A stretch of DNA of 64,000 bases. Source: Microbacterium marinum (GTDB lineage Bacteria; Actinomycetota; Actinomycetes; Actinomycetales; Microbacteriaceae). The stretch is from positions 434,001 through 498,000 of the forward strand of contig NZ_JACHMD010000001.1 in assembly GCF_014204835.1 (NCBI RefSeq). The letters are read 5' to 3'. The translations under genes and the position numbers were made by a program. Positions 1-9,433 of the stretch are shown here, piece after piece. Every line of letters begins with the position of its first letter. Within the stretch, counting starts at the first letter, position 1. The notes beneath the pieces were generated by a model. The model saw only the letters and a list, made by a program, of their open reading frames with translations. It made no database searches and was not told the origin of the DNA.

Positions 1-870
1 AGCGCCGTCGCCAACTGGACGGCCGCGGCTGACGACAGCTCGATGGCCGATCACGCCGGCATGACCGGCGAGGACACCGCCGAGACCGCCACCATCCCCG
101 GCGTCTCCCTCTCCGGTTACGGATACGAACTCAGCCCGATCGCCGCGCCCACCGGAACGGGCGAGTCAGGCGAGTTGAGCTTCCAGATCCTCGACGCTGA
201 CGGGACTGCGCTGACCGCGTACGAGTCCTCGCATGAGAAGGACCTGCACCTGATCGTGGTGCGCACCGATGGAACCCAGTTCCGGCACGTGCACCCCACG
301 CTCGACGAGGCCACCGGCACCTGGACGACCTCCTGGGAGTGGACCGAAGCCGGCAGCTACCGGATCTATGCCGACTTCGTGCCGGACGTCGCCGACGGCC
401 CCGACAAGGTCACCCTGACCCGCACGGTCGACGTCGCGGGCGCGTTCACCCCGAACCCGGCGACCGCCACGTCGACGACAAGCGAGGTCGACGGGTACAC
501 GGTCACCCTCGATGGGGACCTGACCGCGGGGGAGAGCTCCGAGCTAACCTTGTCGGTCACCCGTGACGGGCAGCCAGTCACCACCCTGCAGCCGTACCTT
601 GGGGCCTTCGGGCACCTCGTCGCGCTGCGCGATGGGGACCTGGCCTACCTGCACGTGCACGCCGAAGGCGACGACCCGCAGGACGGCGACACCGCCGGAC
701 CCGACATCCGATTCGCGGCCGAGGCGCCTACCACCGGCCGGTACCTGCTCTACCTCGACTTCCAGGTCGACGGGCAGGTCCACACCGCCGAGTTCGTCGT
801 GGACGCCGGGCACGGCACCGGCGACACGGACACGGACGACACACACAGCGACACGGGCGACGGTCACTGA
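1..870 (+). CDS. Secreted His-rich copper-island protein (5' end missing)
   Basis: The reading frame is open from base 1, so the N-terminus lies outside the window; 289 codons are visible. It appears to hold two beta-sandwich-like repeats of the same design: a histidine-bearing strand (HEKDLHLIVV, then FRHVHP) in the first half, and FGHLVALRDGDLAYLHVH in the second. The C-terminal tail is rich in Asp, Thr, Gly and His and probably disordered. Proteins of this kind often sit beside copper ATPases in actinobacteria, with a likely role in binding metal outside the cell. The copA start follows after 35 bp, so the two are probably co-transcribed. The exact family is not recognised and the metal role is inferred from histidines and context. 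Confidence 0.7.
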   Translation, partial: SAVANWTAAADDSSMADHAGMTGEDTAETATIPGVSLSGYGYELSPIAAPTGTGESGELSFQILDADGTALTAYESSHEKDLHLIVVRTDGTQFRHVHPTLDEATGTWTTSWEWTEAGSYRIYADFVPDVADGPDKVTLTRTVDVAGAFTPNPATATSTTSEVDGYTVTLDGDLTAGESSELTLSVTRDGQPVTTLQPYLGAFGHLVALRDGDLAYLHVHAEGDDPQDGDTAGPDIRFAAEAPTTGRYLLYLDFQVDGQVHTAEFVVDAGHGTGDTDTDDTHSDTGDGH

Positions 871-905
871 CCGCCCCGCGGTGATCTGAGAGAAGAAGGA
901 ACACC

Positions 906-3179
906 ATGAGCACCACAGCCCCCGCAGAACAGACCGCGGACTCCGCCGTCGAACTCCAGATCGGCGGGATGACCTGCGCCTCCTGCGCGATGCGGATCGA
1001 GAAAAAGCTGAACAAGCTCGACGGCGTCGCCGCCACGGTCAACTACGCCACCGAGAAGGCGAAGGTCACCATCCCCGCCGGATACGACCCGGCCCTGCTG
1101 ATCGCCGAGGTCGAGAAGACCGGCTACAGCGCGGCGCTTCCGGCCCCGAAGAAGGCCAAGAACGACACCGCCGAGGGCGGGGACGCGGACGATGCCGACC
1201 CGGAGCTGACCAGCCTCCGCAATCGGCTCATCGTCTCCATCGTCCTGAGCGTCCCGGTCATCGCGATGGCGATGGTCCCCGCCCTGCAGTTCACCTACTG
1301 GCAGTGGGCGTCGTTGGCGCTGGCGGCGCCGGTCATCGTGTGGGCGGCGTTCCCGTTCCACAAGGCGGCGTGGGCGAACCTCAAGCACGGCACCGCGACG
1401 ATGGACACGCTCATCTCGATGGGCACGACCGCCGCGTTCCTGTGGTCGCTGTACGCGCTGTTCTTCGGCACCGCCGGCACCCCCGGGATGACGCACCCGT
1501 TCGAGCTCACCCTCGCCCCCTCGGAAGGAGCCGCGAACATCTACCTCGAAGTCGCCGCCGGGGTGACGATGTTCATCCTCGCCGGCCGCTACTTCGAGAA
1601 GCGGTCCAAGCGTCAGGCCGGCGCCGCGCTGCGCGCGCTGCTCGAGCTCGGCGCGAAGGAAGTATCCGTGCTGCGCGACGGGGTGGAGACGAAGATCCCG
1701 GTCGAGGACCTGCAGGCGGGGGACGAGTTCATCGTCCGCCCGGGCGAGAAGATCGCCACCGACGGTGTCGTGGTTTCCGGCACGTCCGCCGTGGACGCCT
1801 CCATGCTCACCGGCGAATCCGTCCCGGTCGAGGTCGCCGAAGGCGACCCCGTCACCGGAGCCACGGTGAACGCCGGCGGACGCTTGGTAGTTCGCGCCAC
1901 TCGGGTCGGCTCGGACACGCAGCTGGCGCAGATGGCCAAGCTCGTCGAGGACGCCCAGACCGGAAAGGCTGAGGTGCAGCGCCTGGCCGACAAGATCTCC
2001 GGCGTGTTCGTCCCGATTGCGATCCTCATCGCCGTCGTCGCGATGGGGGCATGGTTGGGTGCCGGGTTCCCTGTCGCTGCCGCGTTCACCGCCGCCGTCG
2101 CCGTGCTGGTCATCGCGTGCCCGTGCGCCCTGGGTCTTGCCACGCCGACCGCGCTGCTGGTCGGCACCGGCCGCGGCGCGCAGATGGGCATCCTGATCAA
2201 GGGCCCGGAAGTGCTGGAATCCACCCGCAAGGTCGACACCGTCGTGCTCGATAAGACCGGCACCGTCACCACCGGCAAGATGACCCTGGTCAACGTCGTC
2301 ACCGAGCCGGGCACCGATGCGGACGAGCTACTCCGCCTCGCCGGTGCACTCGAAGACGCCTCCGAGCACCCCATCGCGCAGGCGATCGCGAAGGGCGCCA
2401 CCCAGCAGACCGGCACCCTCCCCACCGTGGAAGGGTTCACGAACCTGGAAGGCAAGGGCGTGCAGGGTGTCGTCGACGGACACGCACTCATCGTCGGCCG
2501 GGAATCGCTGCTGGCCGAGTGGTCGCTGCGCCTGAGCGCCGAGGTTGCCGCCGCGAAGGCGCAGGCCGAAAGCGAAGGCAAGACCGTCGTCGCCGTCGGA
2601 TGGGATGGTGCCGCTCGCGGCATCCTCATCGTCGCCGACACCGTCAAGCCGACCAGCAAGGAGGCCATCGCCCAGCTCAAGGCACTCGGCCTGACTCCGG
2701 TGCTGCTCACCGGCGACAACGAGGCGGTCGCCCGCCAGATCGCCGCCGAGGTCGGTATCGACCAGGTCATCGCCGAAGTCCTCCCGAAGGACAAGGTCGA
2801 TGTCGTCACCCGCCTCCAAGGCGAGGGAAAGGTCGTCGCGATGGTCGGAGACGGTGTCAACGACGCCCCCGCGCTCGCGCAGGCCGACCTCGGCTTGGCG
2901 ATGGGAACCGGCACCGACGTCGCGATCGAGGCCTCGGACATCACCCTGGTCCGCGGCGACCTGCGCAGCGCCGCTGACGCGATCCGGCTGTCCCGCAAGA
3001 CCCTCGGCACTATCAAGACCAACCTGTTCTGGGCCTTCGCCTACAACACGGCCGCGATCCCGGTCGCAGCCCTCGGTCTCCTCAACCCGATGCTCGCCGG
3101 TGCCGCCATGGCACTGTCCAGCGTGTTCGTCGTGGGCAACAGCCTGCGTCTGCGCGGATTCAAGAGCATCGCCCGCTGA
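906..3179 (+). CDS. copA: Copper-exporting P1B-type ATPase, CopA type
   Basis: Membrane ATPase of 757 aa that exports Cu(I) from the cytoplasm. One heavy-metal-associated domain is at the N-terminus with GMTCASC at residues 21-27. The transmembrane metal site CPC is at about 405-407 and is followed by ALGL. The phosphorylated aspartate is in DKTGT (D449), and the hinge GDGVND begins near residue 648. Length and order match P1B-1 ATPases. AGAAGGAA lies 8 bp before the ATG and fixes the start. It follows a His-rich secreted protein and precedes a YHS mini-protein and a CsoR-type regulator, the usual company of copper exporters. Substrate Cu(I) rather than Zn is inferred from CPC and context. 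Confidence 0.95.
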   Translation: MSTTAPAEQTADSAVELQIGGMTCASCAMRIEKKLNKLDGVAATVNYATEKAKVTIPAGYDPALLIAEVEKTGYSAALPAPKKAKNDTAEGGDADDADPELTSLRNRLIVSIVLSVPVIAMAMVPALQFTYWQWASLALAAPVIVWAAFPFHKAAWANLKHGTATMDTLISMGTTAAFLWSLYALFFGTAGTPGMTHPFELTLAPSEGAANIYLEVAAGVTMFILAGRYFEKRSKRQAGAALRALLELGAKEVSVLRDGVETKIPVEDLQAGDEFIVRPGEKIATDGVVVSGTSAVDASMLTGESVPVEVAEGDPVTGATVNAGGRLVVRATRVGSDTQLAQMAKLVEDAQTGKAEVQRLADKISGVFVPIAILIAVVAMGAWLGAGFPVAAAFTAAVAVLVIACPCALGLATPTALLVGTGRGAQMGILIKGPEVLESTRKVDTVVLDKTGTVTTGKMTLVNVVTEPGTDADELLRLAGALEDASEHPIAQAIAKGATQQTGTLPTVEGFTNLEGKGVQGVVDGHALIVGRESLLAEWSLRLSAEVAAAKAQAESEGKTVVAVGWDGAARGILIVADTVKPTSKEAIAQLKALGLTPVLLTGDNEAVARQIAAEVGIDQVIAEVLPKDKVDVVTRLQGEGKVVAMVGDGVNDAPALAQADLGLAMGTGTDVAIEASDITLVRGDLRSAADAIRLSRKTLGTIKTNLFWAFAYNTAAIPVAALGLLNPMLAGAAMALSSVFVVGNSLRLRGFKSIAR

Positions 3180-3228
3180 CCGGGCAACCCGGCAGCACCT
3201 ACCACCCACATCGGAAGGAACACCACCC

Positions 3229-3471
3229 ATGTCCAGCTGTTGCAGCACCAGCGCCCCCGCCCCCGGCGGCCGTGAGAACCTCCTCGACGCCGCCGGTGGC
3301 GCCGACATGACCACCTGCCCCGTGATGGAGGGCACCCCGGTCAACAAGGCCACCGCCGTGGCGGCCGGCCTGTTCCGCGACTACGAGGGCGAGCGGTACT
3401 ACTTCTGCTGCGCCGGCTGCGGTCCCGCGTTCGACGCGGACCCGGCCCGCTACGCCGCCGCCATGGCCTGA
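3229..3471 (+). CDS. YHS-domain mini-protein (first copy)
   Basis: An 80-aa cytoplasmic protein. The N-terminus carries SSCCSTS, and the rest is a YHS-type motif: TCPVMEG, then FRDYEGERYYFCCAGC, ending FDADPARY. YHS domains occur in metal P-type ATPases and small metal-handling proteins, where the cysteines can bind Cu or Zn. The start was chosen because GGAAGGAA precedes this ATG; longer in-frame extensions would run back into copA. A paralogue with the same CPVM...YRDYDG...FCCSAC...FDADPAKY core lies at 7935-8147, so the island has two copies, each just ahead of an FAD oxidoreductase. A copper-chaperone role is inference. Confidence 0.85.
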   Translation: MSSCCSTSAPAPGGRENLLDAAGGADMTTCPVMEGTPVNKATAVAAGLFRDYEGERYYFCCAGCGPAFDADPARYAAAMA

Positions 3472-3526
3472 GCCTCACTCCCGGTGCCCACACACCCCGT
3501 GCGGGCACCGGGAGACCGGACCCTTC

Positions 3527-3823
3527 ATGACCTCCACCATCGCGGCCGCCCGCGAACCGGGCTACATCACCGACCCCCGCACCTACCGGAACCGGCTGCG
3601 CCGTCTGGAAGGGCAGATTCGCGGGCTCACCGGGATGATCGAGCAGGAACGCCCCTGCATCGATACCCTCACCCAGATCTCCGCCACCCAACGCGCGCTC
3701 CAGGGTGTCGGTCTCGCCCTGCTGACGGACTACCTGCGCCACGCGCACGCCACCGGCACCCTCACCGACGACACCGTCCTTGATGCCGCCTCGACCGCGA
3801 TCACCCAGCTGATCCGGTCCTGA
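3527..3823 (+). CDS. CsoR/RcnR (DUF156) family regulator, atypical ligands
   Basis: An all-helical repressor of 98 aa. The family core is clear (NRLRRLEGQIRGLTGMIE, then DTLTQISATQRALQ). Canonical CsoR uses Cys-His-Cys to sense Cu(I). Here Cys44 is kept, but the His of the H-x-L-x-x-C motif is Tyr and the second Cys is Ala (DYLRHAHA). The paralogue at 11627 keeps all three. This protein may therefore sense another signal, or use the nearby His residues, or act constitutively. It sits between a YHS protein and an FAD oxidoreductase. Family assignment is secure; effector is unknown. Confidence 0.9.
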   Translation: MTSTIAAAREPGYITDPRTYRNRLRRLEGQIRGLTGMIEQERPCIDTLTQISATQRALQGVGLALLTDYLRHAHATGTLTDDTVLDAASTAITQLIRS

Positions 3824-3878
3824 CCCTGCCCTCCTCGCAGCGCCGCGACCCCCGTACCCCGGAAGCGAACTGCACCTC

Positions 3879-5030
3879 ATGCCCACCCACCATGTCCTCA
3901 TCCTCGGGGCAGGAGCAGCCGGCGTCGCCGCCGCAACAGCCCTCGCCCGCCACGAGGACATCCACGTCACCCTGGTCGGCAGAACCCACGAGACCCCGTA
4001 CATCCGGATGCACATCACCGGCGTCGCGTTCGGTCCCACCTTGCCCGAGACCATCCACGCGCCGCTCCCGCCCGTCACCGTGCTGGCAGACACCGCCACC
4101 CACCTCGACCCGATCAGCCGCATCGTGCACCTCGCCTCCGGCGCACAGTTGCGCTACGACGCGGTCATCATCGCCACCGGCAGCCGCCCGGACACCCTCA
4201 CCCCGGGCCTGCCCGGGCGGCACACTCCCGCTGCACGGCACCAGGTCGTCACCCTGCACAGCATCCAGGACGCCCAACAGATCCGAGAACACCTCACCCG
4301 CACCGCCGGGCCGTCCCGGGTCGCGATCTACGGCGGCGGATTCACCGGCGCGGAGACCGCGTCCGCACTCCACGCCGCCGGACATCACGTCGCCCTCATC
4401 AGCCGCTCCCGCATCCCCGGGCGGGCCTCCTTCGGCGCGCAGATCGCCGCCCACATCACCGGCATCCATCGCGGCAAAATCACCACATTCCTGGGCCGCA
4501 CGATCACCGCCGTCCGTGACAGGAGCCCGCTGCTGGGGATCACCCTGGATGACACCACCACGCTCTCCGCCGACCTGCTCATCACCGCCCTCGGCAACGC
4601 CCCCACCGCACCGGGACCGTTCTCTTCCGGGGTGCCTGTCGATGACCGGCTGCGGAGCACTGCCCCGCACGTGTACGCGGCCGGCAGCACCGCCATACAC
4701 CGCGACGACCACCTCGGGATCTGGCGCCTGGATCACTGGGCCGACGCGGCCGCGCAAGGACAGCACGCCGCCGCCGCGGTGCTCCACGACCGCACCGGCG
4801 CCGCCGACCCGGGACCCTACCGTCCTCGTAGCTCCTACACGTCACTGATCCACGGCACCGCCATCACCGGCATCGGGTACACCATGACGCCCGCCACCGA
4901 AGGACAGGGCCCAGGACCCGGCACCCTCGTCACGCACACGCTCAACGGTGCTCTGGTGGGGGTGAGCGGTGTCGACGCGGTCGCCACCGTCCACGAAACC
5001 GCCCAGCACCTGCACGAGAGCGCCGCATGA
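3879..5030 (+). CDS. FAD-dependent pyridine-nucleotide oxidoreductase (first copy)
   Basis: A 383-aa flavoprotein with the FAD-binding Rossmann motif LGAGAAGVAAA at the N-terminus, a second nucleotide-binding motif YGGGFTGAETAS near residue 150, and the ATG/VYAAGS signature of class II pyridine-nucleotide oxidoreductases. No CxxxxC redox pair is visible, so it resembles type 2 NADH dehydrogenase-like or nitrite reductase-like flavoproteins rather than mercuric reductase. A paralogue at 8210-9415 shares the same layout including the DHWADAAAQG/DHWSDAAAQG segment. Its stop overlaps the MFS start (ATGA). The substrate is unknown; a role in copper redox or detoxification is inferred only from position. 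Confidence 0.85.
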   Translation: MPTHHVLILGAGAAGVAAATALARHEDIHVTLVGRTHETPYIRMHITGVAFGPTLPETIHAPLPPVTVLADTATHLDPISRIVHLASGAQLRYDAVIIATGSRPDTLTPGLPGRHTPAARHQVVTLHSIQDAQQIREHLTRTAGPSRVAIYGGGFTGAETASALHAAGHHVALISRSRIPGRASFGAQIAAHITGIHRGKITTFLGRTITAVRDRSPLLGITLDDTTTLSADLLITALGNAPTAPGPFSSGVPVDDRLRSTAPHVYAAGSTAIHRDDHLGIWRLDHWADAAAQGQHAAAAVLHDRTGAADPGPYRPRSSYTSLIHGTAITGIGYTMTPATEGQGPGPGTLVTHTLNGALVGVSGVDAVATVHETAQHLHESAA

Positions 5031-6274
5031 CCGCCGCCACCCCTGTGACCCCGGCCACTCGTGCCCGCGGCGGGTTCTGTCTCGCCGTGACCGGCACCGT
5101 CGTGCTAATGGCGGCCGCGTCGGCGCCTTCCCCGTTCTACCCGCAACTCACCGAGCAGCTCCAGCTGCCCCCGGTGGCCACCACTCTTATCTTCGCGATC
5201 TACGCCATCCCGCTGCTGCTCGCACTGCTGACGCTCGGGTCGCTTTCTGACCGGGTCGGGCGTCGCGGCATCCTCACCGTCGGATCGGTGGCCCTGTCGG
5301 TGAGCCTGCTGATGTTCTGGGCCGCCGATTCCTTCCTGCTGCTGCTCGCCGCCCGCGCCCTGCAAGGCCTGGCGGCGGGACTGCTGGTCCCGGTTCTGAA
5401 CGCCATGATGGTCGACCACGAACCCTCCCGCTGGCTGGGGGCGGCCGCGCTGGCCAACACCGTGGCCCCCATGGCCGGTCTCGGGCTCGGGGCGCTCACC
5501 GCCGCTGGACTGCTGGACCTACCCGGCATCGACGCGGGCACCATCTTTCTGCTCCTCGCCGCGGTGTTCCCTCTCCTCGCCGCCACCGCCTGGACCATTC
5601 CCACCCCACCCGTCCTTCCCGGGGACGCGGGACCGGACCCACGGGCCCGGCGGGTCTCGGCGGCGACGCGGCGGCGGATCATCGTCTCGGTCGCCCCCGC
5701 CATCATCGCCGGGTGGGTCACCAACGGTCTGTTCCTCGCCCTGGGACCGGGGATCATCGCCACCCGGTTCCACGCCGACACCTACCTGCACCAGGCCGGG
5801 TCCATCATCATCCTCGCCGCGGCCGGGGTGGTCGCCGCCACCGCACTGCAGGGGGCCACCGCCCGGCGGATCAGCGTGTTCGGGGCCGTGTCTCTCGGCG
5901 CAGGCACCGTGCTCAGCCTCGCCGCGCTGGCCGTGCCAACTCTGCCCGGGTACCTCGCCAGTGTCGCGGTCGTGGGTGCCGGGTTCGGGACTGCCTTCAT
6001 GGGCGCGATGCGCACCCTGCTGCCGCACGTCGACCCCGGGCAGCGCGCCACCGTTATGGCCGTGATCTACACGATCTCCTACCTCGCGATGTCCGTCCCC
6101 GTCGTGCTGGCCGGCTTCCTCGTCCCCGCTCTCACCCTCCCTGGAGCCGCGGCCGTGTTGGGGGGAGTGGTGGTGCTGCTCAGCATCACCGCCACCCTCA
6201 CCCACCTGCGCACCCCCACGGAGCTCACACCGCCCGCCACGCAACATCGACCGAAAGGGACCCGCCGACCATGA
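5027..6274 (+). CDS. MFS transporter
   Basis: A 415-aa integral membrane protein with about 12 hydrophobic segments. The loop after the second or third segment carries LSDRVGRRGI, the major facilitator signature for proton-coupled transport. The start overlaps the stop of the upstream flavoprotein by four bases (ATGA), and the stop overlaps the start of the multicopper oxidase in the same way, so all three are translated from one message. The most likely role is efflux of a metal complex or toxic compound in the copper island. The substrate cannot be read from sequence. Confidence 0.85.
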   Translation: MTAATPVTPATRARGGFCLAVTGTVVLMAAASAPSPFYPQLTEQLQLPPVATTLIFAIYAIPLLLALLTLGSLSDRVGRRGILTVGSVALSVSLLMFWAADSFLLLLAARALQGLAAGLLVPVLNAMMVDHEPSRWLGAAALANTVAPMAGLGLGALTAAGLLDLPGIDAGTIFLLLAAVFPLLAATAWTIPTPPVLPGDAGPDPRARRVSAATRRRIIVSVAPAIIAGWVTNGLFLALGPGIIATRFHADTYLHQAGSIIILAAAGVVAATALQGATARRISVFGAVSLGAGTVLSLAALAVPTLPGYLASVAVVGAGFGTAFMGAMRTLLPHVDPGQRATVMAVIYTISYLAMSVPVVLAGFLVPALTLPGAAAVLGGVVVLLSITATLTHLRTPTELTPPATQHRPKGTRRP

Positions 6275-7791
6275 CCGCCCCCGCGCCCCGCCGTTCCCCC
6301 CACCTCACCCGGCGACGCTTCCTCGCCCTCGGCGCCACCGCCGCCGCGGTTGGAGCTCTGGCCGCCTGCACCCCCACCCCCGCCTGGGTCAGCCCGACGG
6401 GAGCGGCCGTCGACCGCACCGAACGGGGCCGTGGCGGCACCGGCCGCGTGGTCACCGCGACGCTGACGGCGGCGGCGGCGACCCTCGATCTGGCAGGAAC
6501 ACCCGCGTCCACGTTCTCCTACGGCAGCATCCCCGGGCCTGTCCTGCGCGTCCAGGCAGGAGACACCCTGCAGGCCACCCTGCGCAACACCCTCCCCGTC
6601 GACACGTCCGTGCACTGGCACGGCCTGGCACTCCGCAACGACATGGACGGCGTCCCCCCACTCACCCAGACCGCGACCCGCCCCGGCGAGTCGTTCCAAT
6701 ACGAGTTCATCGCCCCCGACCCCGGTACGCACTGGTTCCACCCGCACGTCGGCGCCCAGCTGGACACCGGCCTATACGGGGTGCTCATCGTCGAAGACCC
6801 GAATGAGCCGCTGCGCTACGACGACGAATGGGTCATCGTCCTCGACGACTGGCTGGACGGGGTCACCGCCACCCCCGACGCGGTGCTCGAGCAGCTGCGA
6901 GAAGGAATGGGCGACATGGGCGGGCACGGCGACATGTTCATGCGGATGGGGAACATGCTGATGGGCGCCGACTCCGACCTACTCGGCGGCGACGCCGGCG
7001 ACGTGTACTACCCGCACTACCTGATCAACGGCAAACCCGCCGCCGACCCCGCCCAATTCACCGGCACGCCCGGCACGCGGGTACGGATCCGGCTGATCAA
7101 CGCCGGCGGCGACACCGCGTTCCGCGTCGCCATCGGCGGGCACCGGCTGACCGTCACCCACACCGACGGGTTCCCCGTCGACCCGGTCGCTGCCGATAGC
7201 GTCCTGGTGGGAATGGGGGAACGCTACGACGTGATCGTCACCCTGGGCGACGGTGCGTTCCCCCTGGTGGCGGAGGCCGAAGGCAAGCGGGAACGCGGCT
7301 TCGCCATCATCCGCACCGGCAGCGGACAGGCGCCCACCCCGGACGCGGACATCGCCGAACTGGGCGAAGGCCGCGTCGTCGCGGTGGCGAGCATGCTCTT
7401 CGCCGCACCCGAGGTCACCCTCGACCGTCGTGACGTGGACCGCACCCTCGACCTCACCCTCACCGGCAGCATGGCCAATTACGACTGGGGGTTCAACGGC
7501 ACCCAGTTCGACATGCACAACCCGTTGCGCGGCGCGCACGCACTGGTCGCGGGGGAACGGGTGCGGCTGCGGGTGACGAACGACACCGACATGTGGCACC
7601 CCTTCCACCTGCACGGCCACACCTATCAGCACGCCGGTGGCGGCCCCCGCAAAGACACCTCCATCGTGCTGCCGAACCAAACCCTCGACCTCGAGTTCGA
7701 CGCCGACAACCCCGGCCAATGGATGACCCACTGCCACAACATCTACCACGGCGAAGCCGGGATGATGACCGTGCTCGCCTACCGCCCCTGA
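6271..7791 (+). CDS. Tat-exported multicopper oxidase lipoprotein
   Basis: A 506-aa oxidase that probably converts Cu(I) to the less toxic Cu(II) outside the membrane. The N-terminus has a twin-arginine signal (LTRRRFLALG, residues 12-21) leading to the lipobox LAAC (Cys33), so it is predicted to be exported folded and lipid-anchored. All copper ligands are visible: HWHG and WFHPHV in the first cupredoxin domain, and WHPFHLHGH and HCHNIYHGEAGM in the last. A Met-rich stretch (GMGDMGGHGDMFMRMGNML) near residue 220 is typical of cuprous oxidases such as CueO. The chosen ATG overlaps the MFS stop (ATGA); the open frame extends further upstream but lacks a signal peptide there. Confidence 0.93.
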   Translation: MTAPAPRRSPHLTRRRFLALGATAAAVGALAACTPTPAWVSPTGAAVDRTERGRGGTGRVVTATLTAAAATLDLAGTPASTFSYGSIPGPVLRVQAGDTLQATLRNTLPVDTSVHWHGLALRNDMDGVPPLTQTATRPGESFQYEFIAPDPGTHWFHPHVGAQLDTGLYGVLIVEDPNEPLRYDDEWVIVLDDWLDGVTATPDAVLEQLREGMGDMGGHGDMFMRMGNMLMGADSDLLGGDAGDVYYPHYLINGKPAADPAQFTGTPGTRVRIRLINAGGDTAFRVAIGGHRLTVTHTDGFPVDPVAADSVLVGMGERYDVIVTLGDGAFPLVAEAEGKRERGFAIIRTGSGQAPTPDADIAELGEGRVVAVASMLFAAPEVTLDRRDVDRTLDLTLTGSMANYDWGFNGTQFDMHNPLRGAHALVAGERVRLRVTNDTDMWHPFHLHGHTYQHAGGGPRKDTSIVLPNQTLDLEFDADNPGQWMTHCHNIYHGEAGMMTVLAYRP

Positions 7792-7835
7792 GCACCAGCA
7801 GTCCAGGGAATACACGCCACACCCCACCTGTTGTC

Positions 7836-7852
7836 ATACCCGTACAGGGTAT
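7836..7852. promoter_or_regulatory. CsoR-type operator candidate
   Basis: ATACCC-GTACA-GGGTAT is a perfect inverted repeat. It lies 83 bp before the second YHS gene in the only sizeable gap (143 bp) of the plus-strand copper run. CsoR-family regulators bind similar TACCC/GGGTA dyads. A TTGTCA (7831-7836) and a TAGCCT (7852-7857) flank it, so a bound repressor would cover a promoter. The likely regulator is the intact CsoR at 11627. This suggests that 7935-11941 forms a separate, copper-induced operon. Confidence 0.65.
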
Positions 7853-7934
7853 AGCCTGGAGGGGTTCGGACGCAGACAAACGAGGCAGCGACGACGGCTG
7901 CCGCCCCGGACCCACATCACGGAGAGCAACGGAT

Positions 7935-8147
7935 ATGAGCCACGACCATCACCACGAAGCACCCGCCGGCACCCCCGCCGATGACATCGTCACCTGCCCG
8001 GTGATGCCCGGCAGCACCGTCAGCAAGAGCACCGCGGAAGCCCAAGGCCTCTACCGGGACTACGACGGGCAGCGGTACTGGTTCTGCTGCTCCGCCTGCG
8101 GCCCCCTCTTCGACGCCGACCCCGCCAAGTACGCCACGGCCGCCTAA
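7935..8147 (+). CDS. YHS-domain mini-protein (second copy)
   Basis: A 70-aa paralogue of the protein at 3229-3471. It begins MSHDHHHE, a likely metal-binding His cluster, followed by TCPVMPG, LYRDYDGQRYWFCCSAC and LFDADPAKY. It is the first gene after the ATACCC/GGGTAT operator, with GGAGAGCAAC before the ATG. The longer open frame upstream would cross the operator and the end of the oxidase gene, so this ATG is preferred. It pairs with the following flavoprotein as the first YHS copy does. Probable copper-binding protein; the exact role is not established. Confidence 0.85.
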   Translation: MSHDHHHEAPAGTPADDIVTCPVMPGSTVSKSTAEAQGLYRDYDGQRYWFCCSACGPLFDADPAKYATAA

Positions 8148-8209
8148 CCGACCACAGGCCGGGGATACCGGTCACCAGCCCCCACATTCGCGAGACGCAA
8201 GGAGCAACA

Positions 8210-9415
8210 TTGTCACCCCAGAAGGTCCTCATCCTGGGAGCCGGCGCCGCCGGCGCGGCCGCGGCGCGCGTTCTTCACGGTTCCGGCACGGTGAGCGTCA
8301 CCCTCGTCGACCGCACCGGACAGGCCCCGTACAACCGCACCCTGGTCAACAAGGGGGTCGCGATCGGGCTGCTCACCCCGGAACAGGTCGTCACCCCCGG
8401 GGTGGAGGTCATAAGTGACACCGCGGTCGAGGTCGACCCACAGGGAAAGACCGTGCGGCTCGCATCCGGCCGGATCGAACCGTACGACGCGCTCCTCCTC
8501 GCCACCGGCAGCACCCCCCGCTTGCTGCCGGACACGCTGCCCGGCCTGACCGCCGCCACGGAGGCAGGACGGGTCACCACCCTGCACTCCCTGGAAGACG
8601 CGGTCGCCGTCCGCGACCTCCTGGGCACGCTTGGCCGCCCCGCGCAGATCGTCATCTCCGGTGCCGGTCTGGTCGCGGCCGAGACCGCCACGCTGCTCCG
8701 CGACCGTGGACATCAGGTCACCCTCCTCGCCCGCGCGACCACCCCCGGGGTCAGCGTGTTCGGCGCCGGCGCCGCGGAGCGCCTCGCCGCCGCGCACCGG
8801 GAGCACGTGGACGTCGCGTTCGGCCGCACCCTCACCGCCGTCACTGACACCGGCACACAGCTCGAGCTCGCCTTGGACGACACCACACAGCTGACGGCGG
8901 ATCTGCTGATCATCGCCCACGGAACCACCCCGACCGGCCCCGCCCCTTGGGAAGACGGGGTCATCGTGGACGGGAAGCTGCGCACCGCCACCCCCGGCGT
9001 CTACAGCGCCGGCGGGGTCGCCGCACACTATGACACCACCCTGGGCGCCTGGCGCATCGATCACTGGTCGGACGCGGCCGCGCAGGGTGAACATGCCGCA
9101 CGCACCATGCTCGCCGACCTCGGCGCCGGCACCCACCCGGGCGACTACCAGCCCCGCGCCCCCTTCACGGCAACCGTGCACGGCATGATGGTCGCCGGTG
9201 CCGGGATCACCGGGGGTCACACCTCCGCACGCATCGACACTACCGACCCGCTCCTGGTCGTCCACGAGCATGACGGTGTCCCCGTCGGGGTGCTCGGGCT
9301 GGACGCCGTGCCCGCGGTGTTCGGGTGGATGCCGAACCTTCATACTCCTGCCGCGACCGATCCGCAGGACCTCGCCTCCGCGGGAACCGCGACGGCAGAC
9401 TCACACCAACGCTAG
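8210..9415 (+). CDS. FAD-dependent pyridine-nucleotide oxidoreductase (second copy)
   Basis: A 401-aa paralogue of 3879-5030. It has the N-terminal FAD motif LGAGAAGAAAARVL, the central ISGAGLVAAETATLL nucleotide site and the VYSAGGVAAH C-terminal FAD signature. The start is TTG, with AAGGAGCAACA directly before it, which is a strong ribosome site and leaves no better ATG. The N-terminal PYNRTLVNKG differs from the first copy (PYIRMHITG) at the place where related enzymes contact substrate or flavin, so the two may have diverged in function. It lies between a YHS protein and a CopB-type ATPase. Substrate unknown. Confidence 0.85.
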   Translation: MSPQKVLILGAGAAGAAAARVLHGSGTVSVTLVDRTGQAPYNRTLVNKGVAIGLLTPEQVVTPGVEVISDTAVEVDPQGKTVRLASGRIEPYDALLLATGSTPRLLPDTLPGLTAATEAGRVTTLHSLEDAVAVRDLLGTLGRPAQIVISGAGLVAAETATLLRDRGHQVTLLARATTPGVSVFGAGAAERLAAAHREHVDVAFGRTLTAVTDTGTQLELALDDTTQLTADLLIIAHGTTPTGPAPWEDGVIVDGKLRTATPGVYSAGGVAAHYDTTLGAWRIDHWSDAAAQGEHAARTMLADLGAGTHPGDYQPRAPFTATVHGMMVAGAGITGGHTSARIDTTDPLLVVHEHDGVPVGVLGLDAVPAVFGWMPNLHTPAATDPQDLASAGTATADSHQR

Positions 9416-9433
9416 GCACAGGGAAGTGAACCG

